A stretch of DNA of 64,000 nucleotides, from positions 248,001-312,000 of the forward strand of contig JAJFJU010000012.1 of the NCBI GenBank assembly GCA_021773645.1, written 5' to 3'. The first letter of the stretch is position 1, and the number at the start of each line of letters is the position of its first letter. Position numbers and translations under genes: made by a program. Below the pieces are notes generated by a model, which worked only from the letters and a program-made list of their open reading frames with translations, did not search any database and had not been told where the DNA came from. Shown here one piece after another: positions 26,967 through 36,815 of this stretch. The DNA is from Gammaproteobacteria bacterium (GTDB lineage Bacteria > Pseudomonadota > Gammaproteobacteria > HK1).

Positions 26967-29170
26967 CAGAAGGAGTTATGGAATCCCGGAATGCTCCGTT
27001 CCAGTAATTGCTCGGTTTTTTTGCCGAGGCCTGCCAGTCCCTTGAGTTCCAGCTGGAAGAAGATGGCGTTGGTATAGTCACCTGCCGTATTGGTGAGATA
27101 GCGGCGGCCAACGGCCCGGAAGGCCCAGCAGCAGCTGTCATATTCAACGCCGCCAAAGGTCTCCAGAGAGCGTCCTTTGGCGAGGGCGTAGTTCCAGCGC
27201 CCCACGGCATTCCAGTTACCACTAATTGGCCAGTGCAGTGACAGATCGGTTTGCTCAGTGGCTCCACGTACGAAGCGGTAGGACAGGTTAAGCACCCGTG
27301 CGGAATCCGGCTGGTAGCGCACACTAATGGTGTTTTTGTCGGTACGTCCCTCATGGGGGTCATACTGCATGCCGGCCTGCAGCCGCCAACCATTTCCGAT
27401 TTTCCCCGCTAGCTCAGCAACCAAGGCAGAGCCATTGTTGGTGTCTACGGTTTCTCCCGGCAAGCCTACTTTGCGATCGCGAAGAAATCGGATCTGGCCG
27501 ATGCTGGCACGTAGCAATTCATCGCCATTGTCTTGCAGCACCCGGGAGGTCAGTGCCAGGGTGATTTGATGGGCATCGCCTAGGCGGTCGGCACCGCTGA
27601 AGCGGTTTTCCCGGAACAACTGGGAGAAATTAAAGCTGTGGGCACCGGTGTCGAAAACCGGCAGATCGCTTTGGTCGTCAAAGGGCACCATCAGATAGTA
27701 GATCCGTGGTTCCAGGGTCTGCACATAGGTTCCACCGCCCAAGGCAAAATCCCGTTCTAGGAACAGGCCGCTGTCGAGGCTGACTACGGGCAGGGTGCGT
27801 GTGGGGCTGTCGTCCGTGCCCACTGTCTGATCATCGAGTGAATAGACGGTGTGATGTAGGCTGATGCGAGGTTCGACAAAGTAGGCGCTGCCACGTACCG
27901 GATAACTCACCGTGGGGCGCAGATCAACGCGGGATCCGGTGACGCTGGCTTCGCGGTCAAAGGCGACAAATTCCCCATATAGGTCGAAATTAAGGCGTCG
28001 GTTGTGCTTTGGCAAGTGGGTGCTGAACTGTACTTGGGGTAGGCGTTCGTATGGGCGGTCTGCGCCGGGGATGGTTTTATCTACGGTTTGGTAGCTGTCC
28101 AATCGGCCCGTAACCGAGTAGCGATCACCGCTATAGCTAAGGCTCGCCCGACGCTCCAGAAACTGAGTGCTGGCTACATCAAGACTGGTACCCAGATCCT
28201 CGAAGTAATCCTTATCCGTTACGTGGTTCAGATTAATGTCAGCATTCCAGCGGCTGGCGAAGGAGGCCTTGTGCTGGAAGTTAAAAAGCGCTCGTCCGCC
28301 CCCTCGTTCACGGTCATCGGGCAACCACTCAAGCCCCGCTGCGCCCTGACCCCAGTCCTGGCTGAGGTAGCGATATTTACCACCCAGCACGACACCGCGC
28401 TGGCCCGTGGCTCGGACTCGGAGGGTCGCGTCCCGGTTGGGTGCAATATTCCAGTAATAGGGGATCTGGAATTCCGCACCGGCGTTGCCCGAGAGTCGGA
28501 AGGATGGAGTGAGGAAGCCGGTTTTTCGGGTGTCGCTCAAGGGGAAGGATAAATAGGGGGAATAGAAGATCGGTACACCCTTGAATTCCACCCTGACATG
28601 GCGAGCAACGCCAGTGTCGGTCAGTTTGTTGATGTGCAGATCCTTTGCCTTCAGGACCCACGCTTCCTGGCCTGGATCGCAGGTGGTGTAGCGCGCATTT
28701 TTCAGCAGTACCAAGTCTGAGCCGCTGAGGGTGATTTCCCGTGCCTTACCACGCCCGTGTTCATCGATCAGGCTGAAGTTGGCGTTATCAATGACCGTTT
28801 CATCTGCCTCGAGATCCATATGGGCATGATCGCCTGTGAGGTAGATGCTTTCTTCCCAGTACTGCACGGCACCGCTCGCATCCAACGTGCCGGCGGTTTG
28901 ATCGTAACGGGCGGTATCGGATTGTAGCTGCTGTCCGGTACGGTCGATTTGTACGTTATTACGAAGTACCGAGACCCCCTTCTTTGCCAGATCTGCGTGT
29001 TCGGAGGAGAGATGAATGGCCTCGGCAGCACCACCCTGTGGTACGGGGCCCTGCTCTGGAATTCCAAAGCCGCTACCGCAGTGGGCCCAATCTGTAGGCA
29101 CAGCCTGCACCGGCATAGCCTGTGTGGCGATAATTAGGGCAGCGGAAACCAGGGCGCGTCGGGTGGCGAT
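26966..29170 (-). CDS. lptD: LPS-assembly protein LptD, with apparent non-canonical start
   Basis: LptD is the outer-membrane barrel that inserts lipopolysaccharide with LptE. An OstA/LptA-like N-terminal domain (LSSEHADLAKKGVSVLRNNV) is followed by a beta-barrel with KTGFLTPSF, IPYYWNIAPNRDATL and ending QLELKGLAGLGKK. The first ATG (29116) would give MPVQAVPTDW with no signal peptide, impossible for an exported protein. The same frame upstream encodes ATRRALVSAALIIATQA, a classic signal peptide, but has no ATG, GTG or TTG before the TGA at 29183-29185. The best-placed codon is ATC at 29168-29170. This is either a rare start or a sequence change. Confidence 0.9.
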   Translation of the reverse strand: MATRRALVSAALIIATQAMPVQAVPTDWAHCGSGFGIPEQGPVPQGGAAEAIHLSSEHADLAKKGVSVLRNNVQIDRTGQQLQSDTARYDQTAGTLDASGAVQYWEESIYLTGDHAHMDLEADETVIDNANFSLIDEHGRGKAREITLSGSDLVLLKNARYTTCDPGQEAWVLKAKDLHINKLTDTGVARHVRVEFKGVPIFYSPYLSFPLSDTRKTGFLTPSFRLSGNAGAEFQIPYYWNIAPNRDATLRVRATGQRGVVLGGKYRYLSQDWGQGAAGLEWLPDDRERGGGRALFNFQHKASFASRWNADINLNHVTDKDYFEDLGTSLDVASTQFLERRASLSYSGDRYSVTGRLDSYQTVDKTIPGADRPYERLPQVQFSTHLPKHNRRLNFDLYGEFVAFDREASVTGSRVDLRPTVSYPVRGSAYFVEPRISLHHTVYSLDDQTVGTDDSPTRTLPVVSLDSGLFLERDFALGGGTYVQTLEPRIYYLMVPFDDQSDLPVFDTGAHSFNFSQLFRENRFSGADRLGDAHQITLALTSRVLQDNGDELLRASIGQIRFLRDRKVGLPGETVDTNNGSALVAELAGKIGNGWRLQAGMQYDPHEGRTDKNTISVRYQPDSARVLNLSYRFVRGATEQTDLSLHWPISGNWNAVGRWNYALAKGRSLETFGGVEYDSCCWAFRAVGRRYLTNTAGDYTNAIFFQLELKGLAGLGKKTEQLLERSIPGFHNSF

Positions 29171-29291
29171 GGGGCGTCTCTCTCAGCTTGCGTATTCAGG
29201 GGAATTGCGACGCCGTACCCTCTCACAGATCACGCTTTCCTTCAACAGGATCGACGGCTTTTGGGGGGCTTTTGTGGCCCTGTTAGAGAGG

Positions 29292-30290
29292 TTAAGGGGC
29301 TAGATGTTGGCGCACCACATCCGCAAGTGCGCGGGCGTGATTGGGCTGATCATTGAGGGCCGCTATATAGCGGAAGGAAAGTCCTCCTGCTGCCAGAAAA
29401 TCTCTCTGTGCATCGTGGGCAATTTCGCGCAGCGTCTCTAGGCCATCAACGGCAAAGCCGGGGCACACCACATCCACCTCGCGGACACCGTTTTTGGCCC
29501 AGTTGGTGAGGGTGGCAACGGTCTCTGGGGCAAGCCAAGGCTCGCGGCCAAAGCGGGACTGATAGCTCAGTGCCCAGCGACCTTTTGCCAGCCCCAGTTC
29601 GCGGGCGACTGCTTCCGCTGTAGCGATGCATTCGTCGGCATACGGATCTCCTGCCTGGACATAGCGCTCGGGAATACCATGGAAGGAGAACAATAGGTGG
29701 CGAGTGTTCTCCTCGGGTTTACGCTCAGCGCGGATGTTTTCAACCAGTGTACGCAGATAGGCCGGAGCTGCGTGATAGCGCTGAATAAAGCAGAGCTCAG
29801 GCAATGCCCGCCAGTGGTGTAGTTCTCGATTCACCGCATCGTAGAGGGCCGCCGTGGTGGTGGCCGAGTACTGTGGAAACAAGGGCAGGACTACCAGACG
29901 GCGGATCCCGGTCAGGCGAAAATCTTCCAGTGCGGTAGTGAGCTCCGGTTTGCCGTAGCACATGGCGGGCAGCACTCGTAGATTATGCTCAGTCCTTGCC
30001 AGTTCTGTGGCGATAGCTGCGCTCAAACGGCGCGTGATGGCGGTCAGGGGAGAACCATCTGCAGTCCAGATTTTCGCATATTCACGGGCCACCCGTCGGC
30101 AGCGCAGCGGCAGAATGAGGCCATGCAACAGCAGGCACCAAGGCAGTCGGGGCAGATCCACCACCCGCGGGTCACTGAGAAATTCGCTAAGAAAGCGGCG
30201 GACCCCACTGGCGGTAGGGCTGTCGGGGCTGCCCAAATTACACACCAGCAGACCGGTGGGTATTTCCGATTTGTGGGTACCATGATCCAT
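29292..30290 (-). CDS. hemH: Ferrochelatase
   Basis: HemH (332 aa) inserts Fe2+ into protoporphyrin IX to make protoheme. Family motifs are GLLVCNLGSPDSP, the LSDPRVVDLP region, GIRRLVVLPLFPQYSATTT, LFSFHGIPERYVQAGDPY (catalytic His) and the C-terminal CPGFAVDGLETLREIA segment. The gene lies downstream of and parallel to nothing obvious; it is divergent from the hydroxyacid dehydrogenase at 30389 and followed by lptD on the same strand. Confidence 0.97.
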   Translation of the reverse strand: MDHGTHKSEIPTGLLVCNLGSPDSPTASGVRRFLSEFLSDPRVVDLPRLPWCLLLHGLILPLRCRRVAREYAKIWTADGSPLTAITRRLSAAIATELARTEHNLRVLPAMCYGKPELTTALEDFRLTGIRRLVVLPLFPQYSATTTAALYDAVNRELHHWRALPELCFIQRYHAAPAYLRTLVENIRAERKPEENTRHLLFSFHGIPERYVQAGDPYADECIATAEAVARELGLAKGRWALSYQSRFGREPWLAPETVATLTNWAKNGVREVDVVCPGFAVDGLETLREIAHDAQRDFLAAGGLSFRYIAALNDQPNHARALADVVRQHLAP

Positions 30291-30388
30291 GGAGGCTTCG
30301 TTCCTTAAGGTGGCTTCAGTGCAGAGTATACGCTGCCCCCTGCAGGGCTTTGTTATATCCTCACCTGCAGACTTGGAAGGGGTTTTTC

Positions 30389-31351
30389 ATGCGCGGCGTA
30401 TTTCTTGACGTTAAGACCATGGCGGGAGCGGACCTGGACTACGGGCCGCTCGAAACCGTGCTTGATGCTTGGGATTACCATGAGCTCACATCCCCGTCGC
30501 AGGTAGCGGCACGCATCGCCGGTGCCGAGGTGGTAGTTGTTAACAAAGTAGTACTGGATCGCAAGCTATTGAGCACGGCCGGGAAACTCAAGCTGGTATG
30601 TATCGCCGCCACCGGAACCAACAACGTGGACCTGGAGGCGACGAGTCAGTTAGGCATTACCGTGTGCAATGTTCGTGGCTACGGGATCGCCTCGGTATCC
30701 CAGCATGTTTTCTCCCTGATTCTCGCACTCTCCAATCGCCTGCTTGAATATCACGCCGCAGTACAAGCGGGGCACTGGCAGCAAAGCAGCCAATTTTGCT
30801 TTCTCGACTATCCCATCCGCGAGCTAGCGGGGCGCAAGCTGGGGATTATCGGATACGGCGCCTTGGGCCGAGCCGTGGCGCGTCTGGGTGAGGCCTTTGG
30901 CATGGAAGTGCTGTTGGCCGAGCGGCCCGGTGGACCGCCAACGGCGGGACGTCTGCCCCTGGCCGATTTGCTGGCCAAAGTGGACGTGCTCAGCATTCAT
31001 TGCCCTCTGACGTCCGCTACCGATGGGCTCATCGGCGCACCAGAGCTACGGCAGATGAAGCCCGAGGCCATTCTCATCAATGCGGCGCGCGGCGGTATCG
31101 TTGATGAGGCCGCGTTGGCCGAGGCCTTGCGGGCGGGTATCATCGCCGGCGCGGGGGTTGATGTGCTCAGTAGCGAGCCGCCGTGCGATGGGAATTCGCT
31201 GCTTGCGGACGATATTCCCAATCTCATCGTGACCCCGCACATTGCCTGGGGAAGTCAGGGTGCCCGCCAGCGCATCATTGATGGAATGGCGGACAATATT
31301 CGTGCCTTTCGCGACGGCAAACCGCTGAATGTGGTGGCCGCGCCTATTTGA
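30389..31351 (+). CDS. hprA: D-2-hydroxyacid dehydrogenase (hydroxypyruvate/glycerate dehydrogenase type)
   Basis: The 320-residue NAD-dependent enzyme has the family landmarks: LVCIAATGTNNVDLEA, NAD-binding IIGYGALGRAVARLGEAFG, LINAARGGIVDEAAL (Arg), the GAGVDVLSSEPP loop (Glu) and TPHIAWGSQGAR (catalytic His). Its sequence is most like glycerate dehydrogenases, which interconvert hydroxypyruvate and D-glycerate. With glcDEF it would complete glyoxylate/glycerate salvage. GGAAGGGG precedes ATG 30389. The moaB gene follows after eight bases. Confidence 0.88.
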   Translation: MRGVFLDVKTMAGADLDYGPLETVLDAWDYHELTSPSQVAARIAGAEVVVVNKVVLDRKLLSTAGKLKLVCIAATGTNNVDLEATSQLGITVCNVRGYGIASVSQHVFSLILALSNRLLEYHAAVQAGHWQQSSQFCFLDYPIRELAGRKLGIIGYGALGRAVARLGEAFGMEVLLAERPGGPPTAGRLPLADLLAKVDVLSIHCPLTSATDGLIGAPELRQMKPEAILINAARGGIVDEAALAEALRAGIIAGAGVDVLSSEPPCDGNSLLADDIPNLIVTPHIAWGSQGARQRIIDGMADNIRAFRDGKPLNVVAAPI

Positions 31352-31359
31352 GACCAGCT

Positions 31360-31905
31360 ATGAACGAGAAAACAAAACACGGCGAGCCCGATGGGCGAGC
31401 ATTTATGCCGCTTACCATTGCGGTACTCACGGTGTCGGACAGTCGTAGCGACAAAGACGATACCTCCGGCGACCTGTTGGTAGAGCGCCTCAAGGGCGAG
31501 GGGCACGCGCTGGTAGATAAATGCATTTTACCGGATGACATCTACCGGGTGCGCGCTCAAGTGGCGAATTGGATTGCAGAGTCCGAGGTGCAGGTAGTGA
31601 TTACCACCGGGGGCACCGGGGTGACCGGGCGTGATGGTACCCCGGAGGCGGTGGGGCCCTTGCTGGACAAGGAGCTCCCGGGCTTTGGCGAGTTGTTTCG
31701 CAGCCTTTCTTATGCGGATATTGCAACCTCTACCCTCAACTCACGGCTGCTGGGCGGTGTGGCTAATGCCACCTTGGTTTTCTGTTTGCCGGGTTCAACT
31801 GGGGCCTGTCGTTTGGGCTGGGACGAGATCCTCCGTTACCAGCTGGATCGTCGATATCGGCCCTGCAACCTGGCCGAGTTACTCCCTCGCATGACCGAGC
31901 GATAG
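31360..31905 (+). CDS. moaB: Molybdenum cofactor biosynthesis protein MoaB
   Basis: The 181-residue product belongs to the MoaB/MogA family that adenylylates molybdopterin before molybdenum insertion. It shows [31 protein letters not shown], and the [25 protein letters not shown] region. The start is ATG 31360, shortly after the hprA stop. It is followed by moaE after seven bases, giving a small cofactor cluster that could serve the formate dehydrogenase at the end of the window. Confidence 0.95.
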   Translation: MNEKTKHGEPDGRAFMPLTIAVLTVSDSRSDKDDTSGDLLVERLKGEGHALVDKCILPDDIYRVRAQVANWIAESEVQVVITTGGTGVTGRDGTPEAVGPLLDKELPGFGELFRSLSYADIATSTLNSRLLGGVANATLVFCLPGSTGACRLGWDEILRYQLDRRYRPCNLAELLPRMTER

Positions 31906-31912
31906 CCTGTCT

Positions 31913-32374
31913 ATGGCGATTAAAGTACAGCAAGCCGACTTTGAGTTGGGTGCTGAGGTGGCGAAGCTGCGCGCCGAGGCGCCGGGTGCTGGTGCGGTGG
32001 TGGCCTTTGTGGGGCTGGTGCGGGATATGGATGGTGAGCGGGCGATTAGCGCGCTGGAGTTGGAACACTACCCGGAGATGACCGAGCACATGCTGGTGGG
32101 GATTGTGGCCGAAGCCAATACACGCTGGGAGCTGGCGGCGGTACATCTTCTTCATCGTGTTGGCCGCCTCGAAGCACAAGAGCAAATCGTGCTGGTAGCG
32201 GTGGCTAGCGCCCATCGCCACGATGCCTTTGCCGCCTGTGAATTCATCATGGATTATCTGAAGACCCGTGCGCCTTTCTGGAAAAAAGAGCATGGCTCCG
32301 AAGCCCCCGATTGGGTGCAACAGCGGTCGGGAGACCGGGCGGCTGCCAGCCGTTGGGAAGACGGCGAGGCATGA
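31913..32374 (+). CDS. moaE: Molybdopterin synthase catalytic subunit MoaE
   Basis: MoaE (153 aa) with MoaD converts cyclic pyranopterin monophosphate to molybdopterin. Diagnostic segments are GAVVAFVGLVRDMDGER, LELEHYPEMTEHML, LLHRVGRLEAQEQIVLVAVA, SAHRHDAFAACEFIMDYLK and the active-site lysines in APFWKKE. No moaD gene is adjacent. Its stop overlaps the waaA start (ATGA). Confidence 0.96.
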   Translation: MAIKVQQADFELGAEVAKLRAEAPGAGAVVAFVGLVRDMDGERAISALELEHYPEMTEHMLVGIVAEANTRWELAAVHLLHRVGRLEAQEQIVLVAVASAHRHDAFAACEFIMDYLKTRAPFWKKEHGSEAPDWVQQRSGDRAAASRWEDGEA

Positions 32375-33660
32375 CAGCTATCACACATTCACGCTTGCCC
32401 GCCAGCCTGTATACCGCCGCTCACTATCTCATTCTGCCCTGGGTCTTTGGGCATTTGCTGTGGCGCGGGCTGCGTAATCACGCCTATTACCACGACTGGG
32501 GGCAACGCCTGGGTTTCGGTGAGGCGCTACCGGAGGAAACTTCGGTTATCTGGGTGCATGCGGTTTCTGTGGGAGAGGTGCAGGCTGCTCTGCCCATACT
32601 GACGCGGCTGCGGGAGCGTTATCCCGGTACGACCCTAGTGGTGACGACTACGACCCCCACCGGCAAAGAACGGCTGATACAGGCCATGGGAAATACCGTC
32701 ATTCATCGTTATCTGCCTTATGACGTCCCCGGCGCGGTGAAGCGCTTTTTGGACGGTGTGCGCCCGGTTCTGGCAATCGTGCTCGAAACTGAAATCTGGC
32801 CCAACCTGTTTGCCCACTGCCGGCACCGTGGTGTCCCACTACTGCTTGCCAATGCCCGGCTCTCGGATCGTTCCGCCGCTGGTTATAGACGCTTTGGCCG
32901 CCTAAGCCGCGATACGCTGCAAGCAATTAGTCTGATCGCTGCCCAGGGCGAGCGGGATGCGGAGAACTATCGCAGTCTTGGGGCCGTAGCGGAAAATATT
33001 CAGGTGACTGGCAGCGTGAAATTCGATATTCGCCTGCCGCCGAGTTTACTGGAGGCCGCTCAAGTGTTGCGACGAGCCTTTGGTGTGGAGCGAGGAATCT
33101 GGATTGCCGCCAGTACCCATGAAGGTGAGGAAGCACAGATCCTGCGGGCCTTTGCCCAAGTACGCGAGCACCTTCCCAAGGCGTTGCTGGTATTGGTGCC
33201 GCGCCATCCAGAGCGTTTTGATCGCGTTTCCACCCTGTGCCAGAAGGCAGGCTGGCGAGTGGCGCGGCGTACCGAGATGCCGGATTCCTGCGAGGCCGTG
33301 GATGTCTTCCTGGGGGATACCATGGGCGAATTGCCGTTGTTTTATGGTGCATCAGATCTAGCTTTTGTGGGCGGCAGCCTGATGCATGTCGGTGGCCACA
33401 ATATGCTGGAGCCAGCGGCACTGGGCCTGCCGGTACTGGTGGGGCCGTGGGTCCATAACTTTGCCGACATTAGTGAACGTCTGGATGCCGCCGGCGCGCT
33501 GGATCGGGTGGCAGATGCCCCGGAATTGGCGGGGCGCGTGATAAACTACCTCGCTGACGCCAACCTGCGTCACAGTACGGGAGAAAAGGGGCGGCAATTC
33601 GTAGAGCAAAACCGCGGTGCCCTGGATCGGCTAGAGACTATCGTGCAGAAACTGCTCTAG
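32371..33660 (+). CDS. waaA: 3-deoxy-D-manno-octulosonic acid (Kdo) transferase
   Basis: WaaA (429 aa) adds Kdo residues to lipid IV-A in LPS core synthesis. An N-terminal membrane anchor (LPWVFGHLLW) precedes IWVHAVSVGEVQAALPIL (catalytic Glu), VTTTTPTGKERL, LETEIWPNL, the GSVKFD hinge and the GT30 donor-binding region GGHNMLEPAALGLPVLVGP. ATG 32371 overlaps moaE by four bases. The intergenic 102 bases to gpmA hold no obvious terminator. Confidence 0.96.
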   Translation: MTAITHSRLPASLYTAAHYLILPWVFGHLLWRGLRNHAYYHDWGQRLGFGEALPEETSVIWVHAVSVGEVQAALPILTRLRERYPGTTLVVTTTTPTGKERLIQAMGNTVIHRYLPYDVPGAVKRFLDGVRPVLAIVLETEIWPNLFAHCRHRGVPLLLANARLSDRSAAGYRRFGRLSRDTLQAISLIAAQGERDAENYRSLGAVAENIQVTGSVKFDIRLPPSLLEAAQVLRRAFGVERGIWIAASTHEGEEAQILRAFAQVREHLPKALLVLVPRHPERFDRVSTLCQKAGWRVARRTEMPDSCEAVDVFLGDTMGELPLFYGASDLAFVGGSLMHVGGHNMLEPAALGLPVLVGPWVHNFADISERLDAAGALDRVADAPELAGRVINYLADANLRHSTGEKGRQFVEQNRGALDRLETIVQKLL

Positions 33661-33762
33661 CTTGCCCGCCAGCCGGCAATTATTTTCAAATTCGACGGAT
33701 GCGCTGTGCTCTATGGCGCTGAAAGTTCTAATTAAACACACACTTTTAAAGGCAGTCTTATT

Positions 33763-34509
33763 ATGTTGAAACTCGTTTTGTTGCGTCACGGTCAGAGCAC
33801 CTGGAACCGCGATAACCGCTTTACCGGTTGGCACGATGTGGATCTTACTGAACTGGGGCGGGGAGAGGCCAAAAAGGGTGGCCAGGCGCTAAAGGAAGCG
33901 GGCTATCAATTTGATATGGCCTTTACCTCGGTGCTCAAGCGCGCCATCCGTACCCTCTGGATCACTCTCGATGAGCTCGATCAGATGTGGCTCCCGGTGA
34001 CTCGTGACTGGCACTTGAACGAGCGTCATTATGGTGGCTTACAGGGGTTGGACAAGGCCGAGACTGCGGCCAAATATGGTGATGAGCAAGTGCTGATCTG
34101 GCGCCGTAGCTACGATATTACCCCTCCGTTGGTGGAAACCTCCGACGAGCGTTTTCCCGCCCATGACCCGCGTTATAAAGGGCTGGACGAGGCCGAGCTA
34201 CCCCGTGGTGAGTGTCTGGAAGAGACCGCAGAGCGCTTTCTGCCTTACTGGCATTCCCATATCGTGCCGGAGTTGAAAGCCGGTAAAAAGCTGTTGATTG
34301 CAGCTCATGGAAATTCACTGCGTGCCTTGGTACAGCATCTGGACCAGATTTCCAATGAGGAAATCGTCAAGCTGAATATCCCCACTGCGGTGCCGCTGGT
34401 TTATGAGCTTGATGACGATCTGAAGCCGTTGAAGAGCTATTACCTGGGCGACGCGGACGAGATCGCCAAGGCGCAGCAGGCGGTGGCCAACCAAGGTAAG
34501 GCTAAATAG
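33763..34509 (+). CDS. gpmA: 2,3-bisphosphoglycerate-dependent phosphoglycerate mutase
   Basis: GpmA (248 aa) interconverts 3- and 2-phosphoglycerate. The phosphohistidine motif LRHGQSTWN (His9), [25 protein letters not shown], and the second catalytic His in [16 protein letters not shown] are intact. It stands 13 bases before the arsenate-type GAPDH gene. Both enzymes handle phosphoglycerates, so co-transcription may be metabolic rather than resistance-related. Confidence 0.97.
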   Translation: MLKLVLLRHGQSTWNRDNRFTGWHDVDLTELGRGEAKKGGQALKEAGYQFDMAFTSVLKRAIRTLWITLDELDQMWLPVTRDWHLNERHYGGLQGLDKAETAAKYGDEQVLIWRRSYDITPPLVETSDERFPAHDPRYKGLDEAELPRGECLEETAERFLPYWHSHIVPELKAGKKLLIAAHGNSLRALVQHLDQISNEEIVKLNIPTAVPLVYELDDDLKPLKSYYLGDADEIAKAQQAVANQGKAK

Positions 34510-34522
34510 GAAAGTCGTTGCT

Positions 34523-35548
34523 ATGGCGATACGCGTTGGTATTAACGGCTTCGGCCGGATGGGGCGGCTGGTGTTACGTGCCGGCTGGGACAATCCAGAG
34601 CTGGAGTTCGTCCATATAAACGAGATTGTGGGTGGGGCGGAGCTTTCGGCCCACCTGCTGAATTTCGATTCTATCCACCGACGCTGGTCGCATGAGGCCA
34701 GCGCGGGTCCCGACCACATTAATATCGAGAGCCAACGTCTAAATTTCAGTGCCGAGGCCACGCCGGGGGCAGTGCCCTGGGCCGATGCTGGAGTCGATAT
34801 CGTACTGGAATGTACCGGTGCCTTTCGCACTTGGGACGATCTGGAGCCCTACTATCAGTGTGGAGTGAAGAAGGTCATCGTTGCCGCGCCGGTGAAAGAG
34901 GGTGGCGCGCTCAACATCGTCATGGGTATCAACGATCACGAGTACCAACCCGAGCGCCATCATCTGCTTACTGCGGCATCGTGCACCACCAACTGCCTGG
35001 CACCGGTGGTGAAGGTGATCCACGAGGGCTTGGGAGTCCGCCATGGTGTGTTCACCACCATCCACGACCTCACCAATACTCAGGTGATCGTGGATAAGCC
35101 TCATAAGGACCCGCGGCGTGCACGTTCATCCTTGCTGTCGATGATTCCCACCAGCTCCGGTTCCGCTACCGCCATTACGATGATTTATCCCGAACTCAAG
35201 GGGCGCTTGAATGGCCTCGCGGTGCGGGTGCCGATCCTCAACTCATCCATTAGCGATTGTGTCTTCGAGGTGGAGCGTTCTACCACCCGGGAGGAGGTCT
35301 GTGCACTTTTGGAAACAGCTGCCGCAGGGCCTCTAAAAGGTATCCTTGGCTTCGAGGAACGGCCATTGGTGTCGGTGGATTACGCCAGTGACCCGCGTTC
35401 CTCCATCGTCGATGGGCCAACGGTGATGGTTAACGATGAAACTCAGGTGAAGTTGCTGGCCTGGTATGACAGCGAGTTTGGCTATGTCCAGCGTATGGCG
35501 GAGCTGGCGGCTAAAGTGGCGCGGGCGATGTCGGAGGCGAAAGCATGA
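34523..35548 (+). CDS. Glyceraldehyde-3-phosphate dehydrogenase, ArsJ-associated type
   Basis: The 341-residue enzyme has the GAPDH landmarks: NAD-binding [15 protein letters not shown], catalytic Cys154 in [17 protein letters not shown] and the [18 protein letters not shown] end. The gene overlaps arsJ by four bases. In that pairing, arsenate is known to replace phosphate, giving unstable 1-arseno-3-phosphoglycerate that ArsJ exports. The sequence at the phosphate site ([20 protein letters not shown]) fits the ArsJ-linked group rather than the main glycolytic GAPDH; that assignment rests mostly on context. Confidence 0.92.
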   Translation: MAIRVGINGFGRMGRLVLRAGWDNPELEFVHINEIVGGAELSAHLLNFDSIHRRWSHEASAGPDHINIESQRLNFSAEATPGAVPWADAGVDIVLECTGAFRTWDDLEPYYQCGVKKVIVAAPVKEGGALNIVMGINDHEYQPERHHLLTAASCTTNCLAPVVKVIHEGLGVRHGVFTTIHDLTNTQVIVDKPHKDPRRARSSLLSMIPTSSGSATAITMIYPELKGRLNGLAVRVPILNSSISDCVFEVERSTTREEVCALLETAAAGPLKGILGFEERPLVSVDYASDPRSSIVDGPTVMVNDETQVKLLAWYDSEFGYVQRMAELAAKVARAMSEAKA

Positions 35549-36777
35549 CCGATCTGCGTAACTATGCGCTGGTAACGACTGCCTACTGGGGCTTCACCCT
35601 CACCGATGGCGCGTTGCGCATGCTGGTGTTGCTGCACTTTCACACCCTTGGCTACAGCCCGCTGCAGATCGCCTTCCTGTTTCTGTTCTATGAGTTCTTT
35701 GGCATCGTCACCAATCTCATCGGTGGCTGGATAGGTTCGCGCTTCGGTCTGCGCATCACCCTGTTGGGTGGGCTGGCGATGCAGGTGTTTGCGCTTACCA
35801 TGCTGGCGCAGCTGTCGCCGGAGTGGAGCCAGGGATTCTCAGTGGCCTTTGTCATGATCGCCCAGGCCCTTTCCGGCATCGCCAAGGACCTCACCAAAAT
35901 GAGTTCCAAAAGCGCCATCAAGCTGGTGGTGCCGGGTGATGCCCAGTCCTCGCTATTCAAATGGGTGGCGATTCTCACCGGCTCCAAGAATGCCCTCAAG
36001 GGCGCGGGTTTCTTCCTCGGTGGCTTGCTGCTCGCGACACTGGGTTTTAGCCATGCCCTGTATGCGATGGCGGTCGGGCTTTTTGTCGTCCTGTGCGGTT
36101 CGGTTTTGTTGCTTCCCAGGGAAATGGGCAAGGCCAAGGCCAAGGTAAAGTTCAGCTCCATCCTGTCCAAGAGTTCCGAAATTAACCGCCTGTCGGCCGC
36201 ACGCTTCTTCCTGTTCGGCTCGCGGGATATCTGGTTTGTGGTGGGACTACCGGTCTTTCTGGCGGCATCACTGGGCTGGAGTTCTACCCAAGTGGGAGGC
36301 TTCATGGCTGCCTGGGTAATCGGGTACGGCTTTGTTCAGGCCTCGGTACCCGCGTTGATGCGCCGTGGCAGTGCGCCGCGAGGACGTACCGCGCTGGGCT
36401 GGACTACCGTGCTGGCCTTTTCCCCTGCGGCCATCGCCATAGCACTCCAGGTCGGGATGGACCCGGCGCTGTCGATTATCGTGGGACTGGGGCTCTTCGG
36501 TGCGATCTTCGCAGTCAATTCCGCCATCCATTCCTACCTTGTGCTCGCCTATACCGATGCTGACAAGGTGGCCCTCAACGTTGGCTTCTATTACATGGCC
36601 AACGCCGCTGGCCGCTTGGTGGGCACAGTATTATCGGGCTGGACCTTTCAGGTCTGGGGGTTGGTGGGCTGCTTGTGGGTGTCGACTGCCTTCCTGCTTG
36701 CCGCCGCCGCGCTTTCGATGCTCCTCCCGGACCCGGAAAAAATTGGCGCGCCCGCTGTTAGCCCTGCCGCCGGATAA
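35545..36777 (+). CDS. arsJ: Organoarsenical efflux MFS transporter ArsJ
   Basis: ArsJ (410 aa) is a major facilitator with about 12 hydrophobic segments that exports 1-arseno-3-phosphoglycerate. ArsJ-like features are the N-terminus [27 protein letters not shown], the [20 protein letters not shown] motif after TM4 and [20 protein letters not shown]. It is translationally coupled to the GAPDH gene (ATGA). No arsR, arsC or arsB is nearby, so regulation is not evident. Confidence 0.93.
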   Translation: MTDLRNYALVTTAYWGFTLTDGALRMLVLLHFHTLGYSPLQIAFLFLFYEFFGIVTNLIGGWIGSRFGLRITLLGGLAMQVFALTMLAQLSPEWSQGFSVAFVMIAQALSGIAKDLTKMSSKSAIKLVVPGDAQSSLFKWVAILTGSKNALKGAGFFLGGLLLATLGFSHALYAMAVGLFVVLCGSVLLLPREMGKAKAKVKFSSILSKSSEINRLSAARFFLFGSRDIWFVVGLPVFLAASLGWSSTQVGGFMAAWVIGYGFVQASVPALMRRGSAPRGRTALGWTTVLAFSPAAIAIALQVGMDPALSIIVGLGLFGAIFAVNSAIHSYLVLAYTDADKVALNVGFYYMANAAGRLVGTVLSGWTFQVWGLVGCLWVSTAFLLAAAALSMLLPDPEKIGAPAVSPAAG

Positions 36778-36815
36778 TTTCATTCCGATAACTATCGGAT
36801 AGAAGCCGCCTTTAC

